Shown: positions 7,248 through 15,158 of the stretch, piece after piece
How positions within the stretch are numbered: the first letter of the stretch is position 1
Layout of the letters: each line of letters opens with the position of its first letter
Virus record (IMG/VR): IMGVR_UViG_3300047496_000214
Coordinates: 1 to 39,813 of that record
Direction: 5' to 3' (one strand)
DNA length: 39,813 bases
Source: a virus
Translations under genes and position numbers: made by a program
The notes under the pieces: generated by a model
The model's input: only the letters and a program-made list of their open reading frames with translations
Told to the model about the DNA's origin: nothing
The model's database searches: none

Positions 7248-8306
7248 TCAATTTCCTATCGTATTTTGCTCATACTTACGATTGATTGTATCATTTACCG
7301 GAATAAACGTGACATTGCTAGGAAATTCTTCCAAAGTTCGTGAATTTGTATACGACATGGCTGACCGAATTCCACCAAAAATATTTTGAATTGTGTCCTC
7401 CACTGGCCCTTTGAGTGGAATCAAAGAAGTTCTTCCTTCTGAAGCCCTATATTTGGCCATGCCACCATAATATTTGTTTTGGGCTGTTCTACTAGACATA
7501 CCATACATTTCTTTATATTGTTTTCCACCCAGAGTAATGACATCACCGCCACTTTCATGATGTCCAGCGAACATAGACCCGGACATAACAAAGTCAGCAC
7601 CGGCTCCTAATGCCTTCCCAAAATCAGCATAATCATTTATACCGCCATCGGAACAAACTAAAATACCTAATTTATCTGCGGCCTCTACGCAGTCCATGAC
7701 GGCTGTAAACTGAGGCACACCCACACCCGCTACAGTCCTTGTTAGGCACTGGGCGCCCGAGCCAACACCTGCCTTTATTACATCTACGCCGACATTAGCG
7801 AAAGCCTGGATTGGTTCTGGTGTACAAATATTACCCGCCATGATAACAGTATTTGGAAGCATTTTCCTCAATTTTTCCAAATATGGCCAAAGGGAAGTCA
7901 TATAACCGTTGGCTACGTCAACGCAAATTCCTAGTTTATTTTTAGCAAAAAAACCAAGATTTTTCATATTTAGAATATGATTGAAGCTTATTTCTCCTAT
8001 ACCAATAGTAACAAAATTGAAAGATTTAGTTTCATCTTGATTTAACTCTAAATCATAATTAACCAAAGTATAGAATTTGTGAAAGCAAGTCATAATTTTA
8101 TGATGATCAACAGCTTTTGCCATGGTGAAGTTTCCAACTATATCCATATTGGAAATAATAATTGGTGAAGAGACGATAGTTTGTCCAGAGTTCTTAAAAT
8201 AAAATTCTCGTTCTATACTTGCTTCAGAACGAGAAGTCATCGTGGTCATACGAGGTTTTATTAACACATCTGAGAAATCGTAATACTTCTTATCTTCTAC
8301 GATCAT
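7248..8306 (-). CDS. guaC: GMP reductase (IMPDH/GMPR family)
   Basis: 352 residues, a full-length TIM-barrel enzyme without the CBS pair of IMP dehydrogenases. The catalytic loop is GVGSGAQCLTRTVAGVGVPQ with Cys at about 187. The GMP-reductase signature SGSMFAGHHESGGD and YGMSSRTAQNKYYGGMAKYRASEG follow, then GPVEDTIQNIFGGIRSAMSY. The family reductively deaminates GMP to IMP with NADPH. Residue changes at the usual GPGS motif (GVGSGAQC) are mild. It overlaps thyX by ATGA, so both are translated together. In the phage it could rebalance purine pools, moving guanine nucleotides to IMP and adenine nucleotides during AT-rich genome synthesis. Confidence 0.85.
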   Translation of the reverse strand: MIVEDKKYYDFSDVLIKPRMTTMTSRSEASIEREFYFKNSGQTIVSSPIIISNMDIVGNFTMAKAVDHHKIMTCFHKFYTLVNYDLELNQDETKSFNFVTIGIGEISFNHILNMKNLGFFAKNKLGICVDVANGYMTSLWPYLEKLRKMLPNTVIMAGNICTPEPIQAFANVGVDVIKAGVGSGAQCLTRTVAGVGVPQFTAVMDCVEAADKLGILVCSDGGINDYADFGKALGAGADFVMSGSMFAGHHESGGDVITLGGKQYKEMYGMSSRTAQNKYYGGMAKYRASEGRTSLIPLKGPVEDTIQNIFGGIRSAMSYTNSRTLEEFPSNVTFIPVNDTINRKYEQNTIGN

Positions 8307-9265
8307 GTAGGTTCTTTCTTAATTTTACTGGTTAAACCCCAACGTAAACCAAAATCTCGTAATTCTCTCAAAGACATTCCGGTTTTTTCGGCATAATTCT
8401 TTTCGCCACCAGCCTCAACGATCAATCGAGTGAATTTCTCTTGAGTATCCCCAAGAAGGTCTTTTAACACTTCGACTTCCATTCTGGAACTTTTTACTGA
8501 TTGACGTACATAATCTTCAAAGGCTTCAATCGAAACCGGATAGATAGGCTGAAGAATATCATATACAGCTTGAGCGAATACTCTAATTTCATATTGAGCA
8601 TGAGGATCAAGACGCAAATGCATCAAATGCATTAAATTATGAAGATTTTGCGACCAATAGAGTTCAGTATAATTAGCTACTGGTAATACCGATCTGGCTA
8701 ATTCACGAGCGATACCAGGAAATTCATCATCTAATAAAGCATCTTCACCATAGGGATCATATATTTCATCTTCTGAATTACGCTCTCCTAAAAGTATTTT
8801 ATAGATACTATAGCTATGATCATAAGCAGTTTTTAATAACCACTTAACACCAGAAGTATTAGTTTCATTTAAGGAACCCAAACGACCTTGTTTATTATCT
8901 TTGCTTTGTGGCTGGATAACATCATCGGCTGGCATATAGAATTCATCAGTCATAACCGAATAACGACCAGACTGTTCGTTGAGAGAAGCGGTTCTATGAC
9001 GAACCCACTGACGCATAGCAATGATAGGAAGCTTAATATGCAACTTGATTTGGCACATTTCAAAAGGAGAAGTGTGATCTGCTCTCATCAAATAGCGGAT
9101 CAATCCTCTATCTTCAGTTACAGACTTAGTGCCATCACCATATGATACGCGGGCGGCCTGGACTATAGAAGCATCTGTGCCCATGTAATCAACCAGACCA
9201 ACAAAACCATAGTCTAATACTGTATAATACTTTGGATCGTTAGCTATTTCGGATTGTTTAGTCAT
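8303..9265 (-). CDS. thyX: Flavin-dependent thymidylate synthase
   Basis: 320 residues. The diagnostic ThyX motif RHRxxSxNExSxRY is present as RHRTASLNEQSGRY at about 89-102. Upstream HTSPFEMCQIKLHIKLP and downstream SVLPVANYTELYWSQNLHNLMHLMHLRLDPHAQYEIR match the family, including the dUMP and FAD binding stretches. It makes dTMP from dUMP using methylene-tetrahydrofolate, FAD and NADPH. The C-terminal 60-70 residues extend past the core. It overlaps guaC and the upstream small gene by a few bases. An AT-rich phage benefits from extra dTMP supply. Confidence 0.93.
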   Translation of the reverse strand: MTKQSEIANDPKYYTVLDYGFVGLVDYMGTDASIVQAARVSYGDGTKSVTEDRGLIRYLMRADHTSPFEMCQIKLHIKLPIIAMRQWVRHRTASLNEQSGRYSVMTDEFYMPADDVIQPQSKDNKQGRLGSLNETNTSGVKWLLKTAYDHSYSIYKILLGERNSEDEIYDPYGEDALLDDEFPGIARELARSVLPVANYTELYWSQNLHNLMHLMHLRLDPHAQYEIRVFAQAVYDILQPIYPVSIEAFEDYVRQSVKSSRMEVEVLKDLLGDTQEKFTRLIVEAGGEKNYAEKTGMSLRELRDFGLRWGLTSKIKKEPT

Positions 9266-9560
9266 TATTTTTTGCTCTTGCTTTTAATAGAATATAATTT
9301 CTAACATCTTTTATTTTATTATAGAGTTCTAACTCTTGTCGTTCATCATCTGTTGGAATACATGATTTTATCAATTCGCCTTTTTCATTTATAGAAGTAT
9401 AAAATTTTTCAGCATCTCTACTGGACATATCGGTAGTTTTCCATACACCACTATAAGTAAAGAATTCTACTACATCCGCAGTAATTCTAACCAATTCAAA
9501 AGTAGAAGGATTAATATATACATCACCATACATAGTTGTCGCTACAAATTGCAATTTCAT
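9258..9560 (-). CDS. Hypothetical protein
   Basis: 100 residues from the ATG at 9560, which overlaps the upstream TAA (TAATG); a longer reading from 9617 would overlap the upstream gene more deeply and is less likely. The N-terminal half is beta-rich with an aromatic cluster (EFFTYSGVWKTTD), the C-terminal half is helical and charged. No domain is recognised. It is part of the continuous thyX-guaC operon and overlaps thyX by eight bases. Confidence 0.6.
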   Translation of the reverse strand: MKLQFVATTMYGDVYINPSTFELVRITADVVEFFTYSGVWKTTDMSSRDAEKFYTSINEKGELIKSCIPTDDERQELELYNKIKDVRNYILLKARAKNND

Positions 9561-9805
9561 TATTCTTCCTCTATATCTGGAATAGACATTCTTAGGAATG
9601 AACAAAATCTTGTCCATTCACCTTGAAGTATAGGATTAGCAAGTATATCTCTCTGCATTTGAAGATAAAAAACACCTGCTGTTTGAAGAGCACGTGTTTC
9701 TCCTATTTCTTTATTGAGTTCTTGTTGAAGCGAACGTATTTGGCCATTCAATTTGGTTATCAACGCTGCTTGAGCATCGATCATCATCTTATCTTCTCTG
9801 CACAT
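9560..9805 (-). CDS. Small coiled-coil hypothetical protein
   Basis: 81 residues, or 75 from the internal ATG at 9787. Residues 10-40 (AQAALITKLNGQIRSLQQELNKEIGE, interrupted) form a heptad-like coiled coil. No enzyme motif is seen. It ends in a TAATG overlap with the next gene and follows 9831-10133 with a 25-base gap. It may be a structural or adaptor protein; function unknown. Confidence 0.55.
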   Translation of the reverse strand: MCREDKMMIDAQAALITKLNGQIRSLQQELNKEIGETRALQTAGVFYLQMQRDILANPILQGEWTRFCSFLRMSIPDIEEE

Positions 9806-9830
9806 AGAGAGATATTATCTGATTTAATGG

Positions 9831-10133
9831 TTAAATGTCATTATTTTTATCAACGGATTCCCTAATTTCGCTTCTACGATTTATTTCGGCATAAACCGTA
9901 TTTATTGCTTCAGTTATAGTGATTATTATTTTCTTTACATCGAGAATAACCCGAGCACCTATCAAATTTTTACGTTCTGGACCTCTCATTACTTTATTTA
10001 CTTCATCATTTTGGAGAAGTATTTCTCGACCATATCTGTCTGTAACTCCAGCCATAAGTATAAATTCAAGTGGAATAGTATCTATATCAATATTTTGGAT
10101 TAGTTCATTAAAGAAACTGTTTTTTATAGGCAT
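9831..10133 (-). CDS. Hypothetical protein
   Basis: 100 residues with no recognised domain. A central ILDVKKIIITITEAINTVYAEIN helix is followed by a charged C terminus. A TAAATA box lies upstream at 10171-10166 with an AGGAATTC leader before the ATG at 10133, so it may be the first gene of a late or middle transcript running into thyX and guaC. Confidence 0.55.
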   Translation of the reverse strand: MPIKNSFFNELIQNIDIDTIPLEFILMAGVTDRYGREILLQNDEVNKVMRGPERKNLIGARVILDVKKIIITITEAINTVYAEINRRSEIRESVDKNNDI

Positions 10134-10167
10134 TTGAATGAATTCCTATTATATATGATATTGGTAT

Positions 10168-10440
10168 TTACTTTAAATCTAGAAACTTATTAAGTTTCAT
10201 AACATCAACATGTTCCAAAGCTGCTATTATAACGGCGGCACATTTGATAAGATTATGTTCAAAATCGTCAGATGTAGGAATTCTGTCGAACCTTCTAACA
10301 TCTTCTGACAAGCAACTTGTAGCAATGGCTATCCAATCATTAGGAGTATTTTTTAGATCAAGTTCGGAACCGTGAGAGTTAAATTGTCTCTCACGTTCCG
10401 AAAGTATTGACTCTATAATTTTAGCTCTTCGCTCATACAT
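10168..10440 (-). CDS. MazG-like/DUF550-type small protein
   Basis: 90 residues. The plan SERERQFNSHG..LDLKNTPNDWIAIATSCLSED..., then HNLIKCAAVIIAALEH, is that of small phage proteins annotated as MazG-like or DUF550. In these the N-terminal ERQ helix and the C-terminal CAAVIIAALEH helix build an all-alpha NTP-pyrophosphatase-like fold. The complete acidic metal-binding set of active MazG is not obvious, so activity is uncertain. It overlaps the upstream 268-residue gene by eight bases. Confidence 0.55.
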   Translation of the reverse strand: MYERRAKIIESILSERERQFNSHGSELDLKNTPNDWIAIATSCLSEDVRRFDRIPTSDDFEHNLIKCAAVIIAALEHVDVMKLNKFLDLK

Positions 10441-11239
10441 TAGTCTTTTTAACTCTTGATCTCTTGACTGGTTCTACATTAGCTTTACGCGACATCTTAA
10501 CTGGAGCCGCCGTACTCATGTTTTCTTTCATAAACTTTACAACCAATTCTTGTAATTTATCTGGAAGAATTTGAGGATCAGATTGAGTTTCTTGAATTGG
10601 AGAAACTTCTTGAATTTTTCGGTTAACTGTTTTCCCAACTGGAGCCGGGCGTAGATGTGGAGCGGCAGCATAAGCCCGCTCCCGCTTCATTTTTGCTTCT
10701 TGTTCAAGTAAATCAGCCTCGATCAACAAACCATTAGCTAAACCATGGGTTTGCTCAGTAGCATCATTACCTTGATTTGAAGTATGAGGATTAAACTTTT
10801 CTTTATAAGGATCATCTATTTTTTGTTGGACTGGTTTAGCCAGAGGCTTAGCAGTCTCGGACTCTAAAATAGTGGCATATTCCTCTGGAATAAGGCGACC
10901 CATCGCTTGAAGAATTTGACGAAGCGGGTAAGGGCGATTTGGTTCCGGCATCATAAGAATATTATCTATCGGAGTCCGAATTAATAATCCAGCCGTATGT
11001 AATGCCGATAATAAAGTCTGAGTAGTGTCTGGCATCATACGACGATGAAGAACATTACCTAAATCTGGGTCACCCTGTCCTTCAGGACTTTCCAATACAG
11101 TCATGAGATGTTGTTCCCATCGTGGAGGAAGATTATCAACTGCTACTACTAAAGCATGATCTGCATCATCTGGGATTTGCATAAAAACTACTACGATTCT
11201 TTGATCCGTATTGGCTATGCGAGCTAAATGTCTTTTCAT
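10433..11239 (-). CDS. Conserved phage protein of unknown function
   Basis: 268 residues. Residues 1-115 (QRIVVVFMQIPDDADHALVV, NLPPRWEQHLM, SPEGQGDPDLGNVLHRRMMPDT) form a compact domain I associate with large T4-like phages; I know no function for it. Residues 115-268 are a low-complexity, charged tail ending in basic KRSRVKKTNV. A perfect TATAAATA late box precedes it by about 26 bases, with an AAGGAAAAT ribosome site directly before the ATG. It is followed by the MazG-like gene with an eight-base overlap. Confidence 0.65.
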   Translation of the reverse strand: MKRHLARIANTDQRIVVVFMQIPDDADHALVVAVDNLPPRWEQHLMTVLESPEGQGDPDLGNVLHRRMMPDTTQTLLSALHTAGLLIRTPIDNILMMPEPNRPYPLRQILQAMGRLIPEEYATILESETAKPLAKPVQQKIDDPYKEKFNPHTSNQGNDATEQTHGLANGLLIEADLLEQEAKMKRERAYAAAPHLRPAPVGKTVNRKIQEVSPIQETQSDPQILPDKLQELVVKFMKENMSTAAPVKMSRKANVEPVKRSRVKKTNV

Positions 11240-11265
11240 ATTTTCCTTTGAAATAATTAACTACC

Positions 11266-11273
11266 TATTTATA
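11266..11273 (-). promoter_or_regulatory. Late promoter TATAAATA with a normal leader
   Basis: Exact TATAAATA (11273-11266, minus strand), followed by a leader with AAGGA before the ATG at 11239. It contrasts with the leaderless class. Confidence 0.65.
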
Positions 11274-11295
11274 ATAATGCTGTATTTACAATGAA

Positions 11296-11646
11296 TTACG
11301 GTGTTTTTTGATCATTTTGAGATTCAATATAGTTAATAAAGTCAACTATACGGGTTCTTTGGGGGAGAATTTGTTGTATAGTAGACCAACCTTTCAAGGC
11401 GCCTTCGTCAGCGGCGAAATCGATGATTTTCAAACTAATTTGAAAGTCTCGCAAGTTCAAAGTTGGTGGTTCTTTCTCATTAGGAGAGTCAACATACTTA
11501 ATAAACACATCATAGCGATTTCTATTATTGAATACTTGTTGTATAACATCCCAACCTTTCAGAACACCTTGATTTGCGATATAATCAATAATTGATAATA
11601 TATTTTTAAAATCTTGCAGTTCTAAGATAGGTGCTTCATTGCTCAT
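11296..11646 (-). CDS. Two-repeat small phage protein
   Basis: 116 residues built from two repeats of about 50 residues: LELQDFKNILSIIDYIANQGVLKGWDVIQQ and LNLRDFQISLKIIDFAADEGALKGWSTIQQ, each closed by an (R/N)xxFIxY(V/I)(D/E)S segment. Similar single- and double-repeat proteins (pattern LxLxDxxxxxxIIDxAxxxGAxxxxE) occur in T4-like phages of marine bacteria. The role is unknown. The second repeat keeps all key hydrophobic positions, which indicates an internal duplication still under selection. Confidence 0.65.
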   Translation of the reverse strand: MSNEAPILELQDFKNILSIIDYIANQGVLKGWDVIQQVFNNRNRYDVFIKYVDSPNEKEPPTLNLRDFQISLKIIDFAADEGALKGWSTIQQILPQRTRIVDFINYIESQNDQKTP

Positions 11647-11714
11647 ATTTTACCTATATCAGTATTATATATCCTTTATAACATTGGTAATTTTCAATAA
11701 GCAATATTATTCTA

Positions 11715-11918
11715 TCAAAAATCAAACAATATCAGCATCATCAATAGCGCATACAAAAAATCGGTGATATATTCTTCAGATTGATTATCTGTTTTAAGTC
11801 TTTGATATTCATCAATTATCAACTCTCGTAATTTTTCTGCGAAAATTGTTCCAGCAAGATAACCTTCGGCTTGATTTTTTTCTATTTCAGTGGACGTTTC
11901 TTGGGTTTCGATGGACAT
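11715..11918 (-). CDS. Small acidic hypothetical protein
   Basis: 67 residues with an acidic N terminus (MSIETQETSTEIEKN) and a hydrophobic C-terminal segment (FLYALLMMLILFDF) that could be a short membrane-binding helix. No domain is recognised. It lies between the repeat protein and the hairpin terminator of the HNH gene. The start ATG at 11918 is about 14 bases after weak ribosome-site-like sequence. Confidence 0.5.
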   Translation of the reverse strand: MSIETQETSTEIEKNQAEGYLAGTIFAEKLRELIIDEYQRLKTDNQSEEYITDFLYALLMMLILFDF

Positions 11919-11937
11919 TTGGTAATCCTAAAAGTAA

Positions 11938-11967
11938 GGGGTCTATGGCTCGTATACCATAGACCCC
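11938..11967 (-). terminator. Intrinsic terminator downstream of HNH gene
   Basis: An 11-bp perfect stem, GGGGTCTATGG with CCATAGACCCC, loop of eight, followed on the minus strand by TTACTTTTA. It sits directly after the HNH gene stop. Confidence 0.7.
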
Positions 11968-11971
11968 AAAT

Positions 11972-12544
11972 TTAACCAATTTTCATTTTCCTTTTCCCAC
12001 GAGACTTCAGGATTACGTTCTCTTCTGGCCAATCCAAATATGGAAGCCAGGAGGCATCTGGAACATCAATAGGGAATTGGCGTCTACGCTCAACCATTTC
12101 GTAATAAGATGGTTGATATGGAGGCGTCATAGGCTTGATCTTCATGTTACAACCACGATTGCTGTTACATGGAGAACAAGCAGAAGACAGGTTATCCCAA
12201 GTTGACTTACCACCATAAGTAACGGGGCGAACATGGTCCAACGTCAAAGTATTTTCGTTGAACAGATTTCCACAATATTGACAACGGTATCCATCACGCA
12301 GGAAGACGTTTTCGCGAGTGAAACGAACTGATCGACCTTCATTGATATACCGGCGCGTCATGACTATCGATGGAACACGCATTTCCATAGTTGGACTATG
12401 GACGATCCAGTCTTCATAGTAGTCTAGGACGGATACGGAATTTACCCATATCGCCTTAACAGCATCTTGCCAAATGAATGACGAAATAGGGATTACACTG
12501 ATTGGCAATCCACTCGAATTCAACACAAGGGTATCACCAGACAT
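11972..12544 (-). CDS. HNH endonuclease
   Basis: 190 residues. The HNH core is RDGYRCQYCG (about 83-92), then LDHVRPVTYGGKSTWDNLSSACSPCNSNRG, giving paired CxxC zinc ligands and the His-Asn-His set. The N-terminal part (LPISVIPISSFIWQDAVKAIWVNSVSVLDYYE) matches the widespread bacterial HNH family usually annotated as a restriction-type or McrA-like endonuclease. It is GC-richer than its neighbours, which suggests recent gain from a bacterial genome. It starts MSGDTLVL, nearly the same as the nuclease gene directly upstream. Confidence 0.85.
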   Translation of the reverse strand: MSGDTLVLNSSGLPISVIPISSFIWQDAVKAIWVNSVSVLDYYEDWIVHSPTMEMRVPSIVMTRRYINEGRSVRFTRENVFLRDGYRCQYCGNLFNENTLTLDHVRPVTYGGKSTWDNLSSACSPCNSNRGCNMKIKPMTPPYQPSYYEMVERRRQFPIDVPDASWLPYLDWPEENVILKSRGKRKMKIG

Positions 12545-12545
12545 A

Positions 12546-12989
12546 TCAATGCTCCTTCCATTTTTCTAAATATTCTATTGCATTCCGTAATGTGTTACTA
12601 TCATCTTTAGCGAAACCTAACATAACATTACATTGTGGACATAATATTCCTCTTACAAAACCAGTATTATGGTTATGATCAAGATGCCAATCTCTAACTG
12701 CATCTTTTTCTTTTTTACAGATAGCACATACAAAATTTTGTGACTCGAAAATTTCATTATATTTCTCTTCAGTTATACCCAAAGATTTTAATTTTTTACG
12801 TCTATTGTAGACTTTTCCCTTTTCTCTATATTGGGAAATATTATTTAAACGTGTTTGCTTGTTTCTCGTATATTGGCAAGGCTTACAAAACGAAAATAAA
12901 CCATCCAATGATCTGCTTCTTTTCGTAAAATCCGATTTGCTTTTTACTTCTTTGCAAACAAAAACTAAAGTATCTCCGCTCATTTTCAA
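12546..12989 (-). CDS. Endonuclease VII-like HNH (His-Me finger) nuclease, probable homing endonuclease
   Basis: 147 residues. The C-terminal half is the recombination endonuclease VII-type His-Me finger: CAICK, then WHLDHNHNTGFVRGILCPQCNVMLGFAKDD, and NAIEYLEKW. The N-terminal zinc part reads CKEVKSKSDFTKRSRSLDGLFSFCKPC but lacks the first CxxC cysteine that relatives usually have. In its place is MKMSGDTLVF, whose MSGDTLV copy also starts the next gene one base downstream. This suggests a mobile nuclease inserted at the start of the 190-residue HNH gene. A TAAATA late box lies upstream. Confidence 0.78.
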   Translation of the reverse strand: MKMSGDTLVFVCKEVKSKSDFTKRSRSLDGLFSFCKPCQYTRNKQTRLNNISQYREKGKVYNRRKKLKSLGITEEKYNEIFESQNFVCAICKKEKDAVRDWHLDHNHNTGFVRGILCPQCNVMLGFAKDDSNTLRNAIEYLEKWKEH

Positions 12990-13035
12990 CTCTCTTTGTC
13001 TTGGGGTTATTTATCCCCTCAACTTGGAGTTGAAG
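12984..13035 (-). promoter_or_regulatory. Late promoter inside nested inverted repeats
   Basis: TAAATA (13013-13008, minus) lies in the loop of GGGG/CCCC arms, and an outer TTCAACTC/GAGTTGAA pair encloses them. The structure ends at the start codon of the endonuclease VII-like gene. Confidence 0.45.
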
Positions 13036-13040
13036 GGCGT

Positions 13041-14240
13041 CTAATGTCTGCTAAAAATCATTTTCGGGCCTTGATTGGTAAATCGCAAATCTACGGATGA
13101 AAGAAACCCGCCTTTACCGGACCCCGTATCAAGGAAGACGGCGGTTCCGCCAAGTTCATTGATTTTTGTTACGGGGCACAGATAGGAACGTGCATCATGG
13201 CCAACAAAAGCGACCGCCTCTGAAGGTATTGAGTTAACCCAATCATATGTTCTCTTCGGCTTATTAGAATTAGAGAACGTCATCGCTGACTTCTCGAATT
13301 CACCGAATAAAGAAAACAGTTCCATTTCTTTCCTATCTACTTCCGGAGTCCACCACGACGGATGAACAGCCGCATGTGTAAAAACATACTTATCTAACTT
13401 TAGTAATAAAGGTGATCTATAAACTAACCCGCGAAACCTTGCCATCCATTGTTCCCTTTGATAAGGGCTCAATTTCATTAAAGATTGGGTAGTTACTTTA
13501 TTACCATCACTTAATTTTAAATTATATCGGGTTTTTTCAGGTTGGTCAATCCATTTCGCTATTTTTCTTTCATGATTTCCAACTATTAATTCCCCATTTC
13601 CTCGCATCACAGTACGGTAAACTTCATCTGCGCATTCTAATGTACCGGGGCCATAATCAATTATATCTCCCATAAATAAAAGAAAATGGCGACGAGATTT
13701 AGCCCAGTCTATTGCTGCCAACAAAGATTGGTGCATACCATGAACATCTCCAACTATCGTTAACCCATCAAATTTTTCACGGATATCATCAATATTCTGT
13801 ATTTTTTTGACGATATATAGATCAGAACACCGTAAATCTATAACTTCTGCTACACCATCGCCCCTTAATATTTCTCTCTCGGAAGATAAAAAATTTTTAT
13901 CAGGATTTTCTGAATCATAACATACCAAATAAAATACAGGTGCTCCACATGATAACGCTATATTTGCTAAAGCTATTCGACCATTGCTCCTCAAATTATA
14001 AGCGTTAACTATAACTCGTTCGCCTATCTTTAATTTTGTTTCAACCATGTGATTAATTTCGGAAAAAACAATTTTTTCAATATCTTGCCGATTTCTATCG
14101 CCACTTAATTGATAACGTATATCTTCGACGTTTATGATCTCGTAATCAGAAAACCATTTGGATAGCACTTTTTCATTATAATCCAAAGATGGACCTACTG
14201 TTATTATCAAACAATTTAATGGAACTAATTTAGTATTCAT
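13041..14240 (-). CDS. Calcineurin-like metallophosphatase with degenerate kinase-like N-terminal domain
   Basis: 399 residues from the ATG at 14240; a GTG at 14249 is possible. Residues from about 160 form a complete metallophosphatase: GDVHGMHQSL, GDIIDYGPG, GNHERK, HAAVHPSW and GHDARS, the PPP/ApaH/Pnkp phosphatase set. The N-terminal 150 residues have the layout of polynucleotide-kinase P-loop domains, but the Walker A site is lost (ITVGPSLDYNEK instead of GxxGxGKS). This arrangement resembles the kinase-phosphatase part of bacterial Pnkp RNA-repair enzymes. It probably removes phosphates, perhaps from RNA ends or proteins, with no kinase activity. It is a single gene with no close partner. 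Confidence 0.8.
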   Translation of the reverse strand: MNTKLVPLNCLIITVGPSLDYNEKVLSKWFSDYEIINVEDIRYQLSGDRNRQDIEKIVFSEINHMVETKLKIGERVIVNAYNLRSNGRIALANIALSCGAPVFYLVCYDSENPDKNFLSSEREILRGDGVAEVIDLRCSDLYIVKKIQNIDDIREKFDGLTIVGDVHGMHQSLLAAIDWAKSRRHFLLFMGDIIDYGPGTLECADEVYRTVMRGNGELIVGNHERKIAKWIDQPEKTRYNLKLSDGNKVTTQSLMKLSPYQREQWMARFRGLVYRSPLLLKLDKYVFTHAAVHPSWWTPEVDRKEMELFSLFGEFEKSAMTFSNSNKPKRTYDWVNSIPSEAVAFVGHDARSYLCPVTKINELGGTAVFLDTGSGKGGFLSSVDLRFTNQGPKMIFSRH

Positions 14241-14293
14241 TTTTATCACAATATACGAATGTTTATTTTATTTCAATTACTTATAAAAATCCC

Positions 14294-14321
14294 TTGACAG
14301 ATATACGATTTAATATATTAT
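14294..14321 (+). promoter_or_regulatory. Sigma70-like promoter
   Basis: Consensus TTGACA (14294-14299), 16-base spacer, TATTAT (14316-14321). It is followed by an AAGGAAA ribosome site before the ATG at 14357, so it is a likely early promoter. Confidence 0.65.
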
Positions 14322-14356
14322 CGAGACATAGAGTTTGCCACATAAGGAAATTCATT

Positions 14357-14881
14357 ATGGAACTGAAAAACCCTGATGCTCCTGCTTCCAAGGCTCAAAC
14401 TTTCAAGATTTTTACTCTGACTAAGAAAGATGTTAGGGATCAAAATCTTACAATGGCGCAAGCTTCAGCAATGATTGAAGAATTGCTTGCTGCCAAGAAT
14501 GGACAAGAAAAAATCGTTTCGGCTCCAAGAAATTTTTCTTCGATTATCAAGGAAGCCACCAAGGCTGCTAATGAAGCCGGGGATCAATGGATGGCAGAAC
14601 ATTCCCGGCCTGCATATGAAGTTTTGGACAAGAGGGGCCGCGTGATCGGCCAAATGTTAGATGTATGTGGTTTTGCGTGGATTATCATTAAAGATCGCCG
14701 GACTTCTTTTGCCAAATGGGCAGAAAAAACCGGAATAGCGAGCCATGATTTTCTACATATAGCTCATAAATACAAAATGAGACAAGAACTCGGCCTAGCA
14801 GAAGCATGCGGCAAAGCTGCTTTACAGGTTCTTGTGAACCATGAAATTAAGGGTTTGTATTTCGAAAGTCGGATCGACTGA
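14357..14881 (+). CDS. Hypothetical protein, probably early
   Basis: 174 residues, starting at the ATG at 14357 behind AAGGAAATTC rather than at the earlier in-frame start, which would lie on the promoter. It is Ala/Lys-rich and mostly helical, with a hydrophobic VCGFAWIIIKD strand near residue 110. No domain is recognised. A strong sigma70-like promoter lies about 36 bases upstream. It forms a two-gene rightward unit with 14883-15158 inside an otherwise leftward region. Confidence 0.6.
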   Translation: MELKNPDAPASKAQTFKIFTLTKKDVRDQNLTMAQASAMIEELLAAKNGQEKIVSAPRNFSSIIKEATKAANEAGDQWMAEHSRPAYEVLDKRGRVIGQMLDVCGFAWIIIKDRRTSFAKWAEKTGIASHDFLHIAHKYKMRQELGLAEACGKAALQVLVNHEIKGLYFESRID

Positions 14882-14882
14882 C

Positions 14883-15158
14883 ATGGAAAAAACATCGCCG
14901 TGGGCGCAAATGGTTATGGAAGTATCTGAAGAGATCAACCTATACGCTACCAATGATAGTAGTTTTTATCCTACATGGGTCAAGCTAACTCAAACATCAG
15001 CTTCGGATCACCAATGGCGAAAATCTGTAAAAGATTTTGTACATTCATGTCGCAATAAACAATGGTTTGATCATAATTGGACGAGTGTTGATGTCACCAA
15101 CAAGGTTATCGCCTCTCTGAAAACATATTATGCTGAGCATCTTAAGACTCTCGATTAG
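14883..15158 (+). CDS. Hypothetical protein
   Basis: 91 residues from the ATG one base after the previous TGA. It is rich in Trp (WAQMV, TWVKL, WRKSVKDF, WFDHNW) and appears alpha-helical. No domain is recognised. It is probably translated with 14357-14881 from the same early promoter. Its 3' end overlaps the convergent gene 15142-15321 by 17 bases. Confidence 0.6.
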   Translation: MEKTSPWAQMVMEVSEEINLYATNDSSFYPTWVKLTQTSASDHQWRKSVKDFVHSCRNKQWFDHNWTSVDVTNKVIASLKTYYAEHLKTLD

